64,000 nucleotides of DNA from Microbacterium pygmaeum (GTDB lineage Bacteria; Actinomycetota; Actinomycetes; Actinomycetales; Microbacteriaceae): contig NZ_LT629692.1 of NCBI RefSeq assembly GCF_900100885.1, forward strand, positions 1,116,001-1,180,000, read 5' to 3'. The notes under the pieces were generated by a model. That model was not told the origin of the DNA. It made no database searches and saw only the letters and a program-made list of their open reading frames with translations. Shown in pieces: positions 23,533 through 31,032 of this stretch. Positions within the stretch are counted from its first letter, which is position 1; every line of letters begins with the position of its first letter. The position numbers were made by a program, and so were the translations under genes.

Positions 23533-24138
23533 ATGCCGGACACCACCTGCCATATGTCGGTCTCGGTCGACGGCTTCGTCGCGGGGCCCGATCAGAGCCT
23601 CGAGAATCCGCTCGGCAGAGGGGGGATCGCCGTGCACACCTGGCACATCGGCGACCCGCGCGCCACCGAGGCCGATGACATCGCGAACGGGTGGCTGATG
23701 CGACCCCGTGGCGCCTACGTCATGGGTCGCAACATGTTCGGCCCCATCCGCGGGGAATGGGACCAGGAGTGGCAGGGGTGGTGGGGCGCAGAGCCGCCGT
23801 ATCACGCGCCGGTGTTCGTCCTCACCCATCACGCCCACGAACCGATCGAGATGGAAGGTGGGACGAGTTTCCATTTCGTCACCGACGGCTTCGATGCCGC
23901 GTACGCCCGAGCACGTGAGGCCGCAGGCGATGCGGGCGTCGACATCGCCGGCGGTGCCGCCACGGTGCGCCAGGCGCTCGCCGCCGGTGTGATCGACGAG
24001 CTGACGCTCGACATCGCGCCGGTGCTGCTGGGGTCGGGTGAGCGGATCTTCGATGGGTCGGGATCCTTCGGGTTCGAGCCGGTCGAGGTGCTGCACTCCC
24101 CGCTGGCGACCCACATCCGCTACCGGCGACTGGGCTGA
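23533..24138 (+). CDS. Dihydrofolate reductase-fold protein (RibD C-terminal type)
   Basis: This 201-residue protein starts CHMSVSVDGFVAGPDQSLENPLG, matching the MSxSLDGFVAGPD motif of the RibD-C/DHFR-like family. It continues with AYVMGRNMFGP, VFVLTHHAHEPIEMEGGTSFHFV and ELTLDIAPVLLGSGERIF. These are NADPH-binding reductases of usually unknown substrate, common in actinobacteria near VOC and DUF genes. The ATG at 23533 lies after a GAGGA ribosome site; the in-frame ATG at 23485 lacks similarity. A VOC gene follows after one base, so the two are coupled. Confidence 0.88.
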   Translation: MPDTTCHMSVSVDGFVAGPDQSLENPLGRGGIAVHTWHIGDPRATEADDIANGWLMRPRGAYVMGRNMFGPIRGEWDQEWQGWWGAEPPYHAPVFVLTHHAHEPIEMEGGTSFHFVTDGFDAAYARAREAAGDAGVDIAGGAATVRQALAAGVIDELTLDIAPVLLGSGERIFDGSGSFGFEPVEVLHSPLATHIRYRRLG

Positions 24139-24139
24139 C

Positions 24140-24577
24140 ATGGCCATCGCGCTGGAGAACGTCGGCATCGCGGTGCGCGACCTCGAGGCCACGATCGCCT
24201 TCTTCACCGATCTCGGGCTGCGCATCATCGGCCGCGACGAGGTCAGCGGGGAATGGACCGATACGGCCGTCGGGCTGGACGGCAACCATGCCCGTATCGC
24301 GATGCTGCAGACACCCGACGGCCACGGCACGCTCGAGCTCTTCGAGTACATCCACCCCGAGGCCATCGAGACCGAGCCGACGCGTCCGAACGAGATCGGA
24401 ATGCACCGCGTGGCCTTCTCGGTCGACGACATCGACGCCGCGCTGGCGATCGCGGCCTCACACGGCTGCCTGCCGCTGCGCGGTGTCGCGAACTACCAGG
24501 ACGTCTACAAGCTCACGTACGTCCGCGGCCCGAGCGGGATTCTCGTGATGTTCGCGCAGGACCTGCGGAAGAACTGA
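24140..24577 (+). CDS. VOC family protein, methylmalonyl-CoA epimerase/glyoxalase-like
   Basis: This 145-residue VOC protein has a paired beta-alpha-beta-beta-beta layout: LENVGIAVRDLEATIAFFTDLGLRIIG in the first half and MHRVAFSVDDIDAALAIAASHGC in the second. The C-terminal strand is KLTYVRGPSGILVMFAQ. Metal ligand candidates are the first-strand region, Glu in TLELFEY, His in GMHRVAF and the last strand. The substrate is not evident. The ATG begins one base after the TGA of the DHFR-like gene, so translation is coupled and the two proteins may act together. Confidence 0.87.
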   Translation: MAIALENVGIAVRDLEATIAFFTDLGLRIIGRDEVSGEWTDTAVGLDGNHARIAMLQTPDGHGTLELFEYIHPEAIETEPTRPNEIGMHRVAFSVDDIDAALAIAASHGCLPLRGVANYQDVYKLTYVRGPSGILVMFAQDLRKN

Positions 24578-24641
24578 GGTCACGCAAAGCTGTGCAGCAG
24601 CGTCGCCGCGGGTGACGGGATGAGGCGACCGCAGGCAAGCG

Positions 24642-25826
24642 CTAGGAAGTCAGCCCCTCGAACTGCTCGGGGAACAGGTCTTGGAGGACGACCGCGAAGA
24701 CGTCGAGGGTGCCGCTGGAGCCGTTAGACGAGCCGTTGCCGACGACGACGATGGTCGCGTCCGCCTCGGGGAACCGCATCATGGTGGTGTTGTAGCCGAA
24801 GATCGCGCCGCCATGGCCGATGAAGTCGCCGAACCGCTGCAGGGCCAGTCCGTACTCCAGGTTGGAGCCGTCGAGGAACTCGGTGTCGACTCGTGCGGAC
24901 TGCAGCTCGGGGCTCAGCAGATCGCCATCCGCGAGCGCGACCGACCAGGTCGCGAGGTCGCCGAGGGTCGAGGTCATCGAGCCGGCCGCCCCGGCCACCT
25001 GGGGGTTGATATCGCTGATCGGCGAAAGGTCGATGTCGGGACCGGTCGGTCCGTCTCCGGCGGGACGGTAGCCCTGCTGATGCGGGTCGGGGAGGCCGGT
25101 CTCCGCGTTTGACGGCATCGCGGTGCTCATCAGTCCCAAGGGCTCGAGCACGCGTTCGGCTACCTGCTCTGGCAACGTCGAGCCCGTGACCAGTTCGACG
25201 ATTCGGCCGAGCAGGATGTAGTTCGAGTCGGTGTAGATCACCTTCGCGCCCGGTTCGAACTGGGCGGGCTTGTCCTTCAGGAGTTGGATCGTGTCGTCCA
25301 CCGTCCACGACAGGAGAGGGTCGGCGCTCCAGCGGCCCATGAGATCGGCGTCGCCGGTGAACTCCCACACACCCGAGGTCATGTTCAGCAGATTTCGGAC
25401 CGTGATGGTGGCGCCGTTCGTGACGCCGGGGATGAACTCCTCCAGCGTGTCATCGAGCGACAGCGCGCCGTCGTCGATCAGTTCCAGAACGACCGTGCCG
25501 ACGAACGTCTTCGTCACGCTCCCGATCCGCACCACCGCGCCCGGATCGAACGGCTCCTGCGTTCGTACATCGCCCACGCCGGTGCTCGATTCCCACATCT
25601 CGTCTCCGATGCGCACCAGGATGGCGGCCCCCGGCATCCCCGATGCGTCGACCGCCGCCACGAAGCCCTCCTCCAACCGCGCCCTCGTCGCATCGTCGAG
25701 GGTCGGTGGCGCATCGGTTGCAGGCGGCGCTGCCTGCGACGGATCGGGCGCCGGGGCGGAGCATCCGACAAGAAGCGCCAGCAGGGCTGAGGCTGCCAGC
25801 GCAGCGATGCGACGGGATCCAGACAC
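24642..25826 (-). CDS. Serine hydrolase lipoprotein of the beta-lactamase/D-Ala-D-Ala peptidase fold
   Basis: The 394 residues begin with a lipoprotein signal (ALLALLVGC, Cys22) and a Pro/Ala linker. The catalytic Ser103 lies in SVTK (103-106). The second motif is Y198-T-D, with D in place of the usual Asn in YSN. The third is HGG in FIGHGGAIFGYNTTM. This arrangement fits class C beta-lactamase-related esterases and DD-peptidases anchored outside the membrane. Whether it hydrolyses peptidoglycan peptides or esters cannot be decided. The alpha/beta hydrolase gene lies 31 bp upstream on the same strand, so the two probably form an operon controlled by the TetR protein at 26946. Confidence 0.88.
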   Translation of the reverse strand: MSGSRRIAALAASALLALLVGCSAPAPDPSQAAPPATDAPPTLDDATRARLEEGFVAAVDASGMPGAAILVRIGDEMWESSTGVGDVRTQEPFDPGAVVRIGSVTKTFVGTVVLELIDDGALSLDDTLEEFIPGVTNGATITVRNLLNMTSGVWEFTGDADLMGRWSADPLLSWTVDDTIQLLKDKPAQFEPGAKVIYTDSNYILLGRIVELVTGSTLPEQVAERVLEPLGLMSTAMPSNAETGLPDPHQQGYRPAGDGPTGPDIDLSPISDINPQVAGAAGSMTSTLGDLATWSVALADGDLLSPELQSARVDTEFLDGSNLEYGLALQRFGDFIGHGGAIFGYNTTMMRFPEADATIVVVGNGSSNGSSGTLDVFAVVLQDLFPEQFEGLTS

Positions 25827-25857
25827 GGGGGTTCCTCTCTGCGGGGCGAACAGGACG

Positions 25858-26877
25858 TCATCGGACGCTGCGCCCGGCGACGATGTCGACCATGGCTTCG
25901 ACGAGATCCGGCTGCCGGACGTGGATGTAGTGATCGCTCCCGGTCGCGATCAGGTGCGGGGTGTCCGGGCGCAGGGCGACGAGGTGCGGTTGCGCTGCCG
26001 CCCACGCGTTCTCCAGGTCCTCAGCGGTGAAACCGACCGGATCGGCGGGGAGCCCCGCGAACGGCAGATCTTTGGAGATGACGCCGATCGGGATGTCGGG
26101 GAACGGATCGGAGGCCTCGATGGACGCGATCGTGCCTTCGACGTCGATGGATTCGTAGCCCTGGCTGGATCCGCCCCCCGTGGCGTTCAGAACCGTGGCG
26201 TACGCCTTCCACTTCTTTCCGAGCAGGGCCGGCATCTCGACCGGGAAGGCGTCGACGAAGACGACGCCGTCGAGGTGCTGCGGGTAGGTCTGCGCGTACA
26301 GGCGAGCGAGGAGTCCGCCCATGGAGTGGGCGACGAGGAGGTACGGTCCTTCCTCTCCGCTCCTCGCCAGGGCGGTGTGCAGGTCGTCGATCACGGCAGT
26401 TCCTGCGCGCGGCATCGACACCGGTGTGCTCCGATCCGTGACGGCGGGAGCATCCGCCGTCAGCAGGAGCGTCCCGGGACGGTCGTAGGCGCAGACCCGG
26501 TAGCGATCGGCCAGACGCTCGAACACGGAGCGGTCTGCGCCGTCTTCGGTGAGCATCCAGATGTCCGACGACTCGTGATACCCCGACTCGAGGACGACCG
26601 TCCGTTCGCCGGAGCCGGCGCACGTCATGAAGAGGGTCCGACCGTCGCCGAGATCCACCTCATGGATGTCGCCCTTTGACGCCTCCTGGGACGGCGGCAC
26701 CGCTGCATCCGACGCGGCACCGTCATCAGGTGAAGCGGCATCATCAGGCGCGGCGGTGCAGCCAGTCCACTGCGCGGCCGCGACCAGTAGAGCGACGACG
26801 ACCGTTGTGGAACGGATGCGACGGCGCGCCCCCAGCCGCGGCCCCCTCCTTCGCGCCGCCGCATCCATCGGAATCAT
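25858..26877 (-). CDS. Alpha/beta hydrolase with lipoprotein-type signal
   Basis: In this 339-residue protein a basic N-terminus and hydrophobic stretch (STTVVVALLVAAAQWTGC) end in a Cys near residue 40, a probable lipobox. The mature hydrolase has VVLESGYHESSD after strand 3, the nucleophile elbow LLVAHSMGGLLARLYAQTYP, DGVVFVDAFP, and a late His in IATGSDHYIHVRQPD. It is likely an extracytoplasmic esterase or lipase. Start choice is ATG 26877, with ATG 26868 also possible. It faces the TetR gene across a 38-bp perfect palindrome that overlaps its promoter, so it should be repressed by that TetR protein. Confidence 0.87.
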   Translation of the reverse strand: MIPMDAAARRRGPRLGARRRIRSTTVVVALLVAAAQWTGCTAAPDDAASPDDGAASDAAVPPSQEASKGDIHEVDLGDGRTLFMTCAGSGERTVVLESGYHESSDIWMLTEDGADRSVFERLADRYRVCAYDRPGTLLLTADAPAVTDRSTPVSMPRAGTAVIDDLHTALARSGEEGPYLLVAHSMGGLLARLYAQTYPQHLDGVVFVDAFPVEMPALLGKKWKAYATVLNATGGGSSQGYESIDVEGTIASIEASDPFPDIPIGVISKDLPFAGLPADPVGFTAEDLENAWAAAQPHLVALRPDTPHLIATGSDHYIHVRQPDLVEAMVDIVAGRSVR

Positions 26878-26885
26878 AGACACAT

Positions 26886-26923
26886 ACTGCACTCGTTGCA
26901 GTATGTAGTGCAACGAGTGCAGT
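26886..26923. promoter_or_regulatory. 38-bp perfect palindromic operator between hydrolase and TetR genes
   Basis: The 15-bp arms ACTGCACTCGTTGCA (26886-26900) and their exact complement (26909-26923) flank an 8-nt centre. The left arm is itself part of a smaller palindrome, so two overlapping dimer sites may exist. The site ends 10 bp before the TetR -10 hexamer. Confidence 0.8.
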
Positions 26924-26933
26924 TTCGGATGGC

Positions 26934-26939
26934 TAGGCT
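26934..26939 (+). promoter_or_regulatory. -10 hexamer of a leaderless promoter for the TetR gene
   Basis: TAGGCT lies 6 nt before the GTG at 26946, with no Shine-Dalgarno sequence between. It supports GTG 26946 as the start. Confidence 0.5.
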
Positions 26940-26945
26940 GATTCC

Positions 26946-27608
26946 GTGGAGATCGTGCGCCCGGCGACCCAAGCGATGCGTCGCGCCGCCACGCGCGAAC
27001 GCATCGTGCGGGCAGGATCAGACCTCTTCGAGACGCGCGGCTACGACGAGACATCCATCCGCGACATCAGCGCGGCGGCCGGTGTGGCGGCACGGACCGT
27101 CTACCTGCATTTCGAATCGAAAGCCGCCATTCTGCTGGCCTACTTCGACGACTGGATCGATGACTTCGTGGCCGCGATCTGCGCGGGGCCCCCGGGCGAG
27201 GACGTCGATGCGGCGGTCGCCCGCGCATACGCGGTCCTGGATGCAGAGGGCAAGGTCGACAACCGGACATTCGATGAGATGGGTGGCCCCCACCCGATCA
27301 TCGAGCTGTTCGCGAGCAGCAATCTCGATATCCCTGGACATGTCCTGCAGAGCTGGGTGCGCGCTCAGGATGTGCTGACCGAGCACTTCGCCGGGACTGA
27401 ACGAGCCGGACACGGTTCAGTCGTGCCTCGAACCAAGGCGGCGGCGATCTTCGCGACCTGGATGGTGGTGCTGCTGTCGTATCGCGACGAGCGGTCCGGT
27501 GCCGGCTCGCATGCCGGACCGCTGCACGAGATCGCCTTCGCGGCCCTGCGACAGTTCGGGTCCGGTCTGAACCCTCGTGACGCTCGGGGTGCGGGAGATC
27601 ACCCGTAG
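26946..27608 (+). CDS. TetR/AcrR family transcriptional regulator
   Basis: This 220-residue regulator has an N-terminal helix-turn-helix, TSIRDISAAAGVAARTVYLHF, about residues 38-58. The C-terminal part is helical with several aromatic residues (AYFDDWIDDFV, IFATWMVVLLSYRDE) lining a possible ligand pocket. The GTG start is preceded by TAGGCT at the leaderless distance. It is divergent from the two-gene hydrolase operon, with the 38-bp palindrome in between, so it probably represses both sides. The ligand may be a product of the esterases, but nothing shows it directly. Confidence 0.9.
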   Translation: MEIVRPATQAMRRAATRERIVRAGSDLFETRGYDETSIRDISAAAGVAARTVYLHFESKAAILLAYFDDWIDDFVAAICAGPPGEDVDAAVARAYAVLDAEGKVDNRTFDEMGGPHPIIELFASSNLDIPGHVLQSWVRAQDVLTEHFAGTERAGHGSVVPRTKAAAIFATWMVVLLSYRDERSGAGSHAGPLHEIAFAALRQFGSGLNPRDARGAGDHP

Positions 27609-27700
27609 GTGTCCGTCCACGACGTCGCGCCCGCGGCGAGTGCCGCCACAACCCTCGCGCGAGCCTGATCGGCGGGCACGAAGACGTCGAAATGGGTGCG
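27599..27700 (-). pseudogene. C-terminal remnant of a VOC family protein
   Basis: On the minus strand a frame reads HGRTHFDVFVPADQARARVV, then AALAAGATSWTDTYG and stop. The first part resembles the late segment of actinobacterial VOC proteins (RTHFDVFVPADQAxARVxAALAAG). The family then continues with about 20 more residues, which are missing, and no recognisable N-terminal half precedes it. The stop codon overlaps the end of the convergent TetR gene. It is probably a decayed fragment; the upstream limit is approximate. Confidence 0.5.
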
Positions 27701-27751
27701 TCCGTGCGGGGGCGTCGCCGTCTGGCTCCTGCCTCGCTGGCCGGATTCCGG

Positions 27752-27964
27752 TCAGTCCTGTCCTCGGCGCGCTCGGAGCGCGATCCCGACGGCGATGCCG
27801 ATCAGTACCACTCCCACGACCAAGACGATCGGGCCGATGATCGCCCAGAGCGACGAGCCGCTCATCACGGATCCGCCGAGGATGTTCAGCCCCTGCAGGG
27901 TCCACACCAGCCCGAGCGCGACGAGGACCAGTCCGGCGATGAGGTACGGCCACATTCGCTTCAC
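27752..27964 (-). CDS. Small two-helix membrane protein
   Basis: The 70 residues contain two transmembrane helices: YLIAGLVLVALGLVWTLQGL and WAIIGPIVLVVGVVLIGIAVG. A short loop with GGSVMSG separates them, and a basic tail RARRGQD follows. Proteins of this shape are widespread in actinobacteria and uncharacterised. The GTG at 27964 is supported by TAGGGT (27976-27971) exactly 6 nt upstream on the minus strand, a leaderless layout. It lies between the alcohol dehydrogenase gene and the VOC remnant and has no evident operon partner. Confidence 0.75.
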   Translation of the reverse strand: MKRMWPYLIAGLVLVALGLVWTLQGLNILGGSVMSGSSLWAIIGPIVLVVGVVLIGIAVGIALRARRGQD

Positions 27965-28002
27965 AGCCCGACCCTAGTCCGGCCGAGCCGATCCGGACAG
28001 GG

Positions 28003-29055
28003 CTAGGACGTGGGGATCGTCGCCGTGTCGATGACGAACCGGTAGCGCACGTCGCCCGCGACCACGCGGTCGTATGCCGCGGTCACCTCGTCGGCGGAGA
28101 TCGTCTCGATGATGGAGGCGATGCCCTGCTCGGCGCAGAAGTCGAGCATCTCCTGCGTCTCGCGGATGCCGCCGATGTTCGATCCTGCGAGGGAGCGACG
28201 TGCGCCGGTCAGCGAGAACACCCGAAAAGTCTGCCGATTCTCCGGGAGGCCGACGAAGACGAGCGCGCCGTCCAGTCGCAGGGTCGAGAGGTACCGGTCG
28301 ACGTCGATGTCCGCGCCGACCGTGTTGATGATGAGATCGAACGTGCCGCGCAGCGACCGGAGCACCGCGGGGTCCGCTGTGGCGTGATAGTCGTCCGCGC
28401 CGAGCTCGCGGCCTTCGGCCTCCTTGGCGAGGGTGCGCGAGAGGACCGTGATGTGGGCGCCCATCGCGTGCGCGATCTGCACGGCCATGTGCCCGAGGCC
28501 GCCCATGCCGATCACGGCGACGCGCTTGCCGGGCCCGGCACCCCAGTGGCGCAGCGGCGAGTACGTGGTGATGCCGGCGCACAGCAGCGGCGCGGCGACA
28601 TCGAGCGGAATGGACTCGGGGATGCGCAGCACGTAGTTCTCGTCGGCGACGATCTGGGTGCTGTATCCGCCGTATGTCGGCGTCCCGTCGTACTGCCGGC
28701 CGTTGTAGGTGGCGACGTTGCCCTTGAGGCAGAACTGCTCCTCCCCGGCAAGGCAGTTCTCGCATTCCCGGCACGAGTCCACGAAGCATCCGATTCCCAC
28801 GCGGTCCCCGACCGCGTGCTTCGTGACCTCCGCGCCCACTTCGCGGACGATGCCGGCGATCTCGTGACCGGGCACCATCGGGAAGATCGCTCCGCCCCAC
28901 TCTTCGCGCGCCTGGTGGATGTCGGAGTGGCAGATTCCCGCGTAGGCGATGTCGATCAGCACATCGTGTGCACCGAGGTCGCGGCGCTCGATCGTGTCGC
29001 GCTCGAACGCTTCGCCGGAGGAACGGGTGACCAGGGCAGGGGTGAGAGTCGGCAT
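28003..29055 (-). CDS. Zinc-dependent NAD(P) alcohol dehydrogenase (cinnamyl-alcohol/YahK type)
   Basis: This 350-residue medium-chain dehydrogenase has the catalytic zinc ligand in [11 protein letters not shown] and the [12 protein letters not shown] motif. The structural-zinc cysteine cluster [15 protein letters not shown] is complete. The cofactor-binding motif is [21 protein letters not shown]. The [15 protein letters not shown] segment is typical of the CAD/YahK group, which reduces aldehydes to alcohols with NADPH. It is cytosolic and monocistronic, divergent from the glycosyltransferase gene at 29087 with 31 bp between start codons, so their promoters overlap. Confidence 0.92.
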   Translation of the reverse strand: MPTLTPALVTRSSGEAFERDTIERRDLGAHDVLIDIAYAGICHSDIHQAREEWGGAIFPMVPGHEIAGIVREVGAEVTKHAVGDRVGIGCFVDSCRECENCLAGEEQFCLKGNVATYNGRQYDGTPTYGGYSTQIVADENYVLRIPESIPLDVAAPLLCAGITTYSPLRHWGAGPGKRVAVIGMGGLGHMAVQIAHAMGAHITVLSRTLAKEAEGRELGADDYHATADPAVLRSLRGTFDLIINTVGADIDVDRYLSTLRLDGALVFVGLPENRQTFRVFSLTGARRSLAGSNIGGIRETQEMLDFCAEQGIASIIETISADEVTAAYDRVVAGDVRYRFVIDTATIPTS

Positions 29056-29074
29056 TCGAGAATCTTTTCACACG

Positions 29075-29080
29075 TACGCT
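29075..29080 (+). promoter_or_regulatory. -10 hexamer of a leaderless promoter for the GT7-like gene
   Basis: TACGCT lies 6 nt before the GTG at 29087. The only purine-rich stretch (GGAG) is too close to the start codon to act as a ribosome site, so a leaderless start is more likely. Confidence 0.5.
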
Positions 29081-29086
29081 GGAGCG

Positions 29087-29767
29087 GTGCCGCCCGTAAC
29101 CGTCGTCGTACCCTGGCGGCCGGCGCCATCGCGGGTTCCGGCGTTCGAGTTCGTCCTCGACTGGTATGCGCGACTCCTGCCGGAGTTCGCAGTGCGCACT
29201 GTCGACACCGACGACGACGTGTTCGTCCTCGCCGCGTGCCGCAATCGGGGCATCGCTGCCGCGGATCCCGACGAGGTCGTCGTGGTGTGCGACGCGGACA
29301 CCCTGCCCGAGCCCGGATCCCTACGCGACGCGGTCGCGGCCGCGCACACGAGCGGACTCGTGCACCTGCCCTATACGCAGTACCGCTGGCTGGGCGCCGC
29401 GGGCGATGCCCAGCTGCGCGCGGGTGTCCCGGCAGACCAGTGCTCGCACGAACTCGTCGTCGGGGCATGCTCCGGCGTCTACGTGACCACCCCACGGACC
29501 TGGGCACGCCACGGCGGTCAGGACGAGCGCTTCCGTGGCTGGGGATTCGAGGATGCCGCGTGGTACCTCGCCCACGAGACCCTGCTGGGTGCCGCGCCGG
29601 TCAGGCACGACGGCAGCGTGTATGCGATGCACCACGTCGCCGAGGTCCGCGCCGGCCCGCGCTACGAGGCCAACGCCGCGCTCATGCAGCGCTACCGCGA
29701 CGCGGCGGGCGACCCCAGCGCGATGGCTCAGCTCGTGGGCGTGCCGAGCCCGCCGGCCAACCCGTAG
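29087..29767 (+). CDS. GT-A glycosyltransferase with GT7-like C-terminal motif
   Basis: This 226-residue protein begins VTVVVPWRPAPSRVPAFEFVL, a GT-A nucleotide-sugar fold entry. It has a D69-A-D71 metal-binding motif in VVCDADTLPEP and the segment FRGWGFEDAAWYLA (149-162), which matches the galactosyltransferase C-terminal (GT7C) signature WGWGxED. It probably transfers a sugar from a nucleotide donor to a surface glycan or small acceptor in the cytosol. GTG 29087 is chosen; upstream in-frame codons are antisense to the dehydrogenase gene. Its 3' end overlaps the convergent GT1 gene by 40 bp. Confidence 0.82.
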   Translation: MPPVTVVVPWRPAPSRVPAFEFVLDWYARLLPEFAVRTVDTDDDVFVLAACRNRGIAAADPDEVVVVCDADTLPEPGSLRDAVAAAHTSGLVHLPYTQYRWLGAAGDAQLRAGVPADQCSHELVVGACSGVYVTTPRTWARHGGQDERFRGWGFEDAAWYLAHETLLGAAPVRHDGSVYAMHHVAEVRAGPRYEANAALMQRYRDAAGDPSAMAQLVGVPSPPANP

Positions 29768-31032
29768 GCGAGCACCGGACCCGGACGCGCGGACTGCTCG
29801 CGCGCGATCGAGTCCAGCAGTGCGGTGTTCGAGGAGTCGCGCACCGCCACGAGCGCCGCGGCCAGCTCCGGCACGCCGGCCGTGTTGGGATCCAGCGCCC
29901 GACCCGCTCCGGCCCGCTCGATGGCCGCCGCGCCGGCGAACTGATCCGTCGAGAACGGCAGCACGAGCAGGGGTACCGCCTGTCCGAGTGCCTCGGTCAC
30001 GGAATTGTTCCCGCCGTGGGTGACGGCCAGGCGAGCCGAGGCGAGCAGACGCACCTGCGGGAGGTAGTCGCGCACGAGCCAGCCCTCCGGGATCGGACCG
30101 AGCTCGTCGGGAGGCGTGGAGCCGGTCGCGATCGCGGCCGGCATCCCGATCTCGGCGAGCGCCTCCGCGACCCGTCGCAGGACGTCGCCGCGGACGGACA
30201 GGAAGCTGCCGAAGCTCACGTAGGCAAAGTCCGAGACCGAGGCCAGCCAGCGCTCGACCTGGTCATCCGGAGCCTCCTCGCGACGAGTCGAGCCGAGGAA
30301 CGCGTGCGGCGGAAGCATGCGACCGTCTTCGCGGGCCAGCTCCGCCGGGTAGTTGTACAGCACCAGGTCACCGTGCTCGCGGAAGGCGTCGGCCGTGCCC
30401 GACGCACCGGGATCGAGCACGGCGGCGGTGCGATTCCACTCGTCCGTGAAGCGCAGTGAGACACGTTCGCAGAGCGCTCGCAGTTCCGTCAGCTCGTCCT
30501 CGCCGGGAGCGAAAGCCGCCGGCCAGAACGGCGGATACCCGTACACCTCGCCGGCCACCGGCAGGGCGCTGGGGTGACCGAGCACCACGTCGGCGTATCG
30601 GACGCCGGCGGTCTGCAGCGCGAGTCGTGCGCTGAAGGCGAGATGGTCGACCAGGATCGCGTCGGGACGGATCGCGTCGACGGCGGCGAGCGTGCGACGC
30701 CCGGCATCCACCGGATCCCACATCAGGTCGGTGAGTCGCTCGCGGGCCTGATAGGCCAACGTCGGCACCATTCCGCGGCGCGTGGCATCGAAGAAGCCGC
30801 GCAGCGAGTCCGATTCCTCGGCGGGCTGGTCCTCAGCTCGGATGACTCGAGCGTTGCTGCCGCGCCCGAGCGCAAGGTCGTATCGCTCGAGTCCGAACTC
30901 GCGCACGATCGGATCCGTGGCGAGGCCCGTCGCGACCACCACCCGGTCGCCGGCGTCCCGCCATGCCGTCGCCAGCGTCGCCAGTGGCAGCAGGTGGGAT
31001 GCGTAGTCGGGGCTGATCACCAACAGGGTCAC
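29728..31032 (-). CDS. GT1-family glycosyltransferase (UGT/MGT-like)
   Basis: This 434-residue GT-B protein begins MTLLVISPDYASHLLPLATLATAWRD, typical of UDP-glycosyltransferases. In the C-terminal domain VTHGGNNSVTEALGQAVPLLVLPFSTDQF carries the conserved His-Gly-Gly donor-binding region and the D-Q pair. Such enzymes glycosylate lipids, secondary metabolites or macrolides. It starts within the last 4 nt of the HEAT/GT4 gene (ATGA overlap), so both are made from one transcript, and it converges on the GT7-like gene. The acceptor is unknown; a cell-envelope glycolipid is plausible from the neighbours. Confidence 0.88.
   Translation of the reverse strand: MTLLVISPDYASHLLPLATLATAWRDAGDRVVVATGLATDPIVREFGLERYDLALGRGSNARVIRAEDQPAEESDSLRGFFDATRRGMVPTLAYQARERLTDLMWDPVDAGRRTLAAVDAIRPDAILVDHLAFSARLALQTAGVRYADVVLGHPSALPVAGEVYGYPPFWPAAFAPGEDELTELRALCERVSLRFTDEWNRTAAVLDPGASGTADAFREHGDLVLYNYPAELAREDGRMLPPHAFLGSTRREEAPDDQVERWLASVSDFAYVSFGSFLSVRGDVLRRVAEALAEIGMPAAIATGSTPPDELGPIPEGWLVRDYLPQVRLLASARLAVTHGGNNSVTEALGQAVPLLVLPFSTDQFAGAAAIERAGAGRALDPNTAGVPELAAALVAVRDSSNTALLDSIAREQSARPGPVLAYGLAGGLGTPTS

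Noticed and set aside
29056..29086. Ribosome-binding site GGAG for the GT7-like gene
   Set aside because: It is only two bases from the GTG; the leaderless -10 hexamer TACGCT explains the start better.
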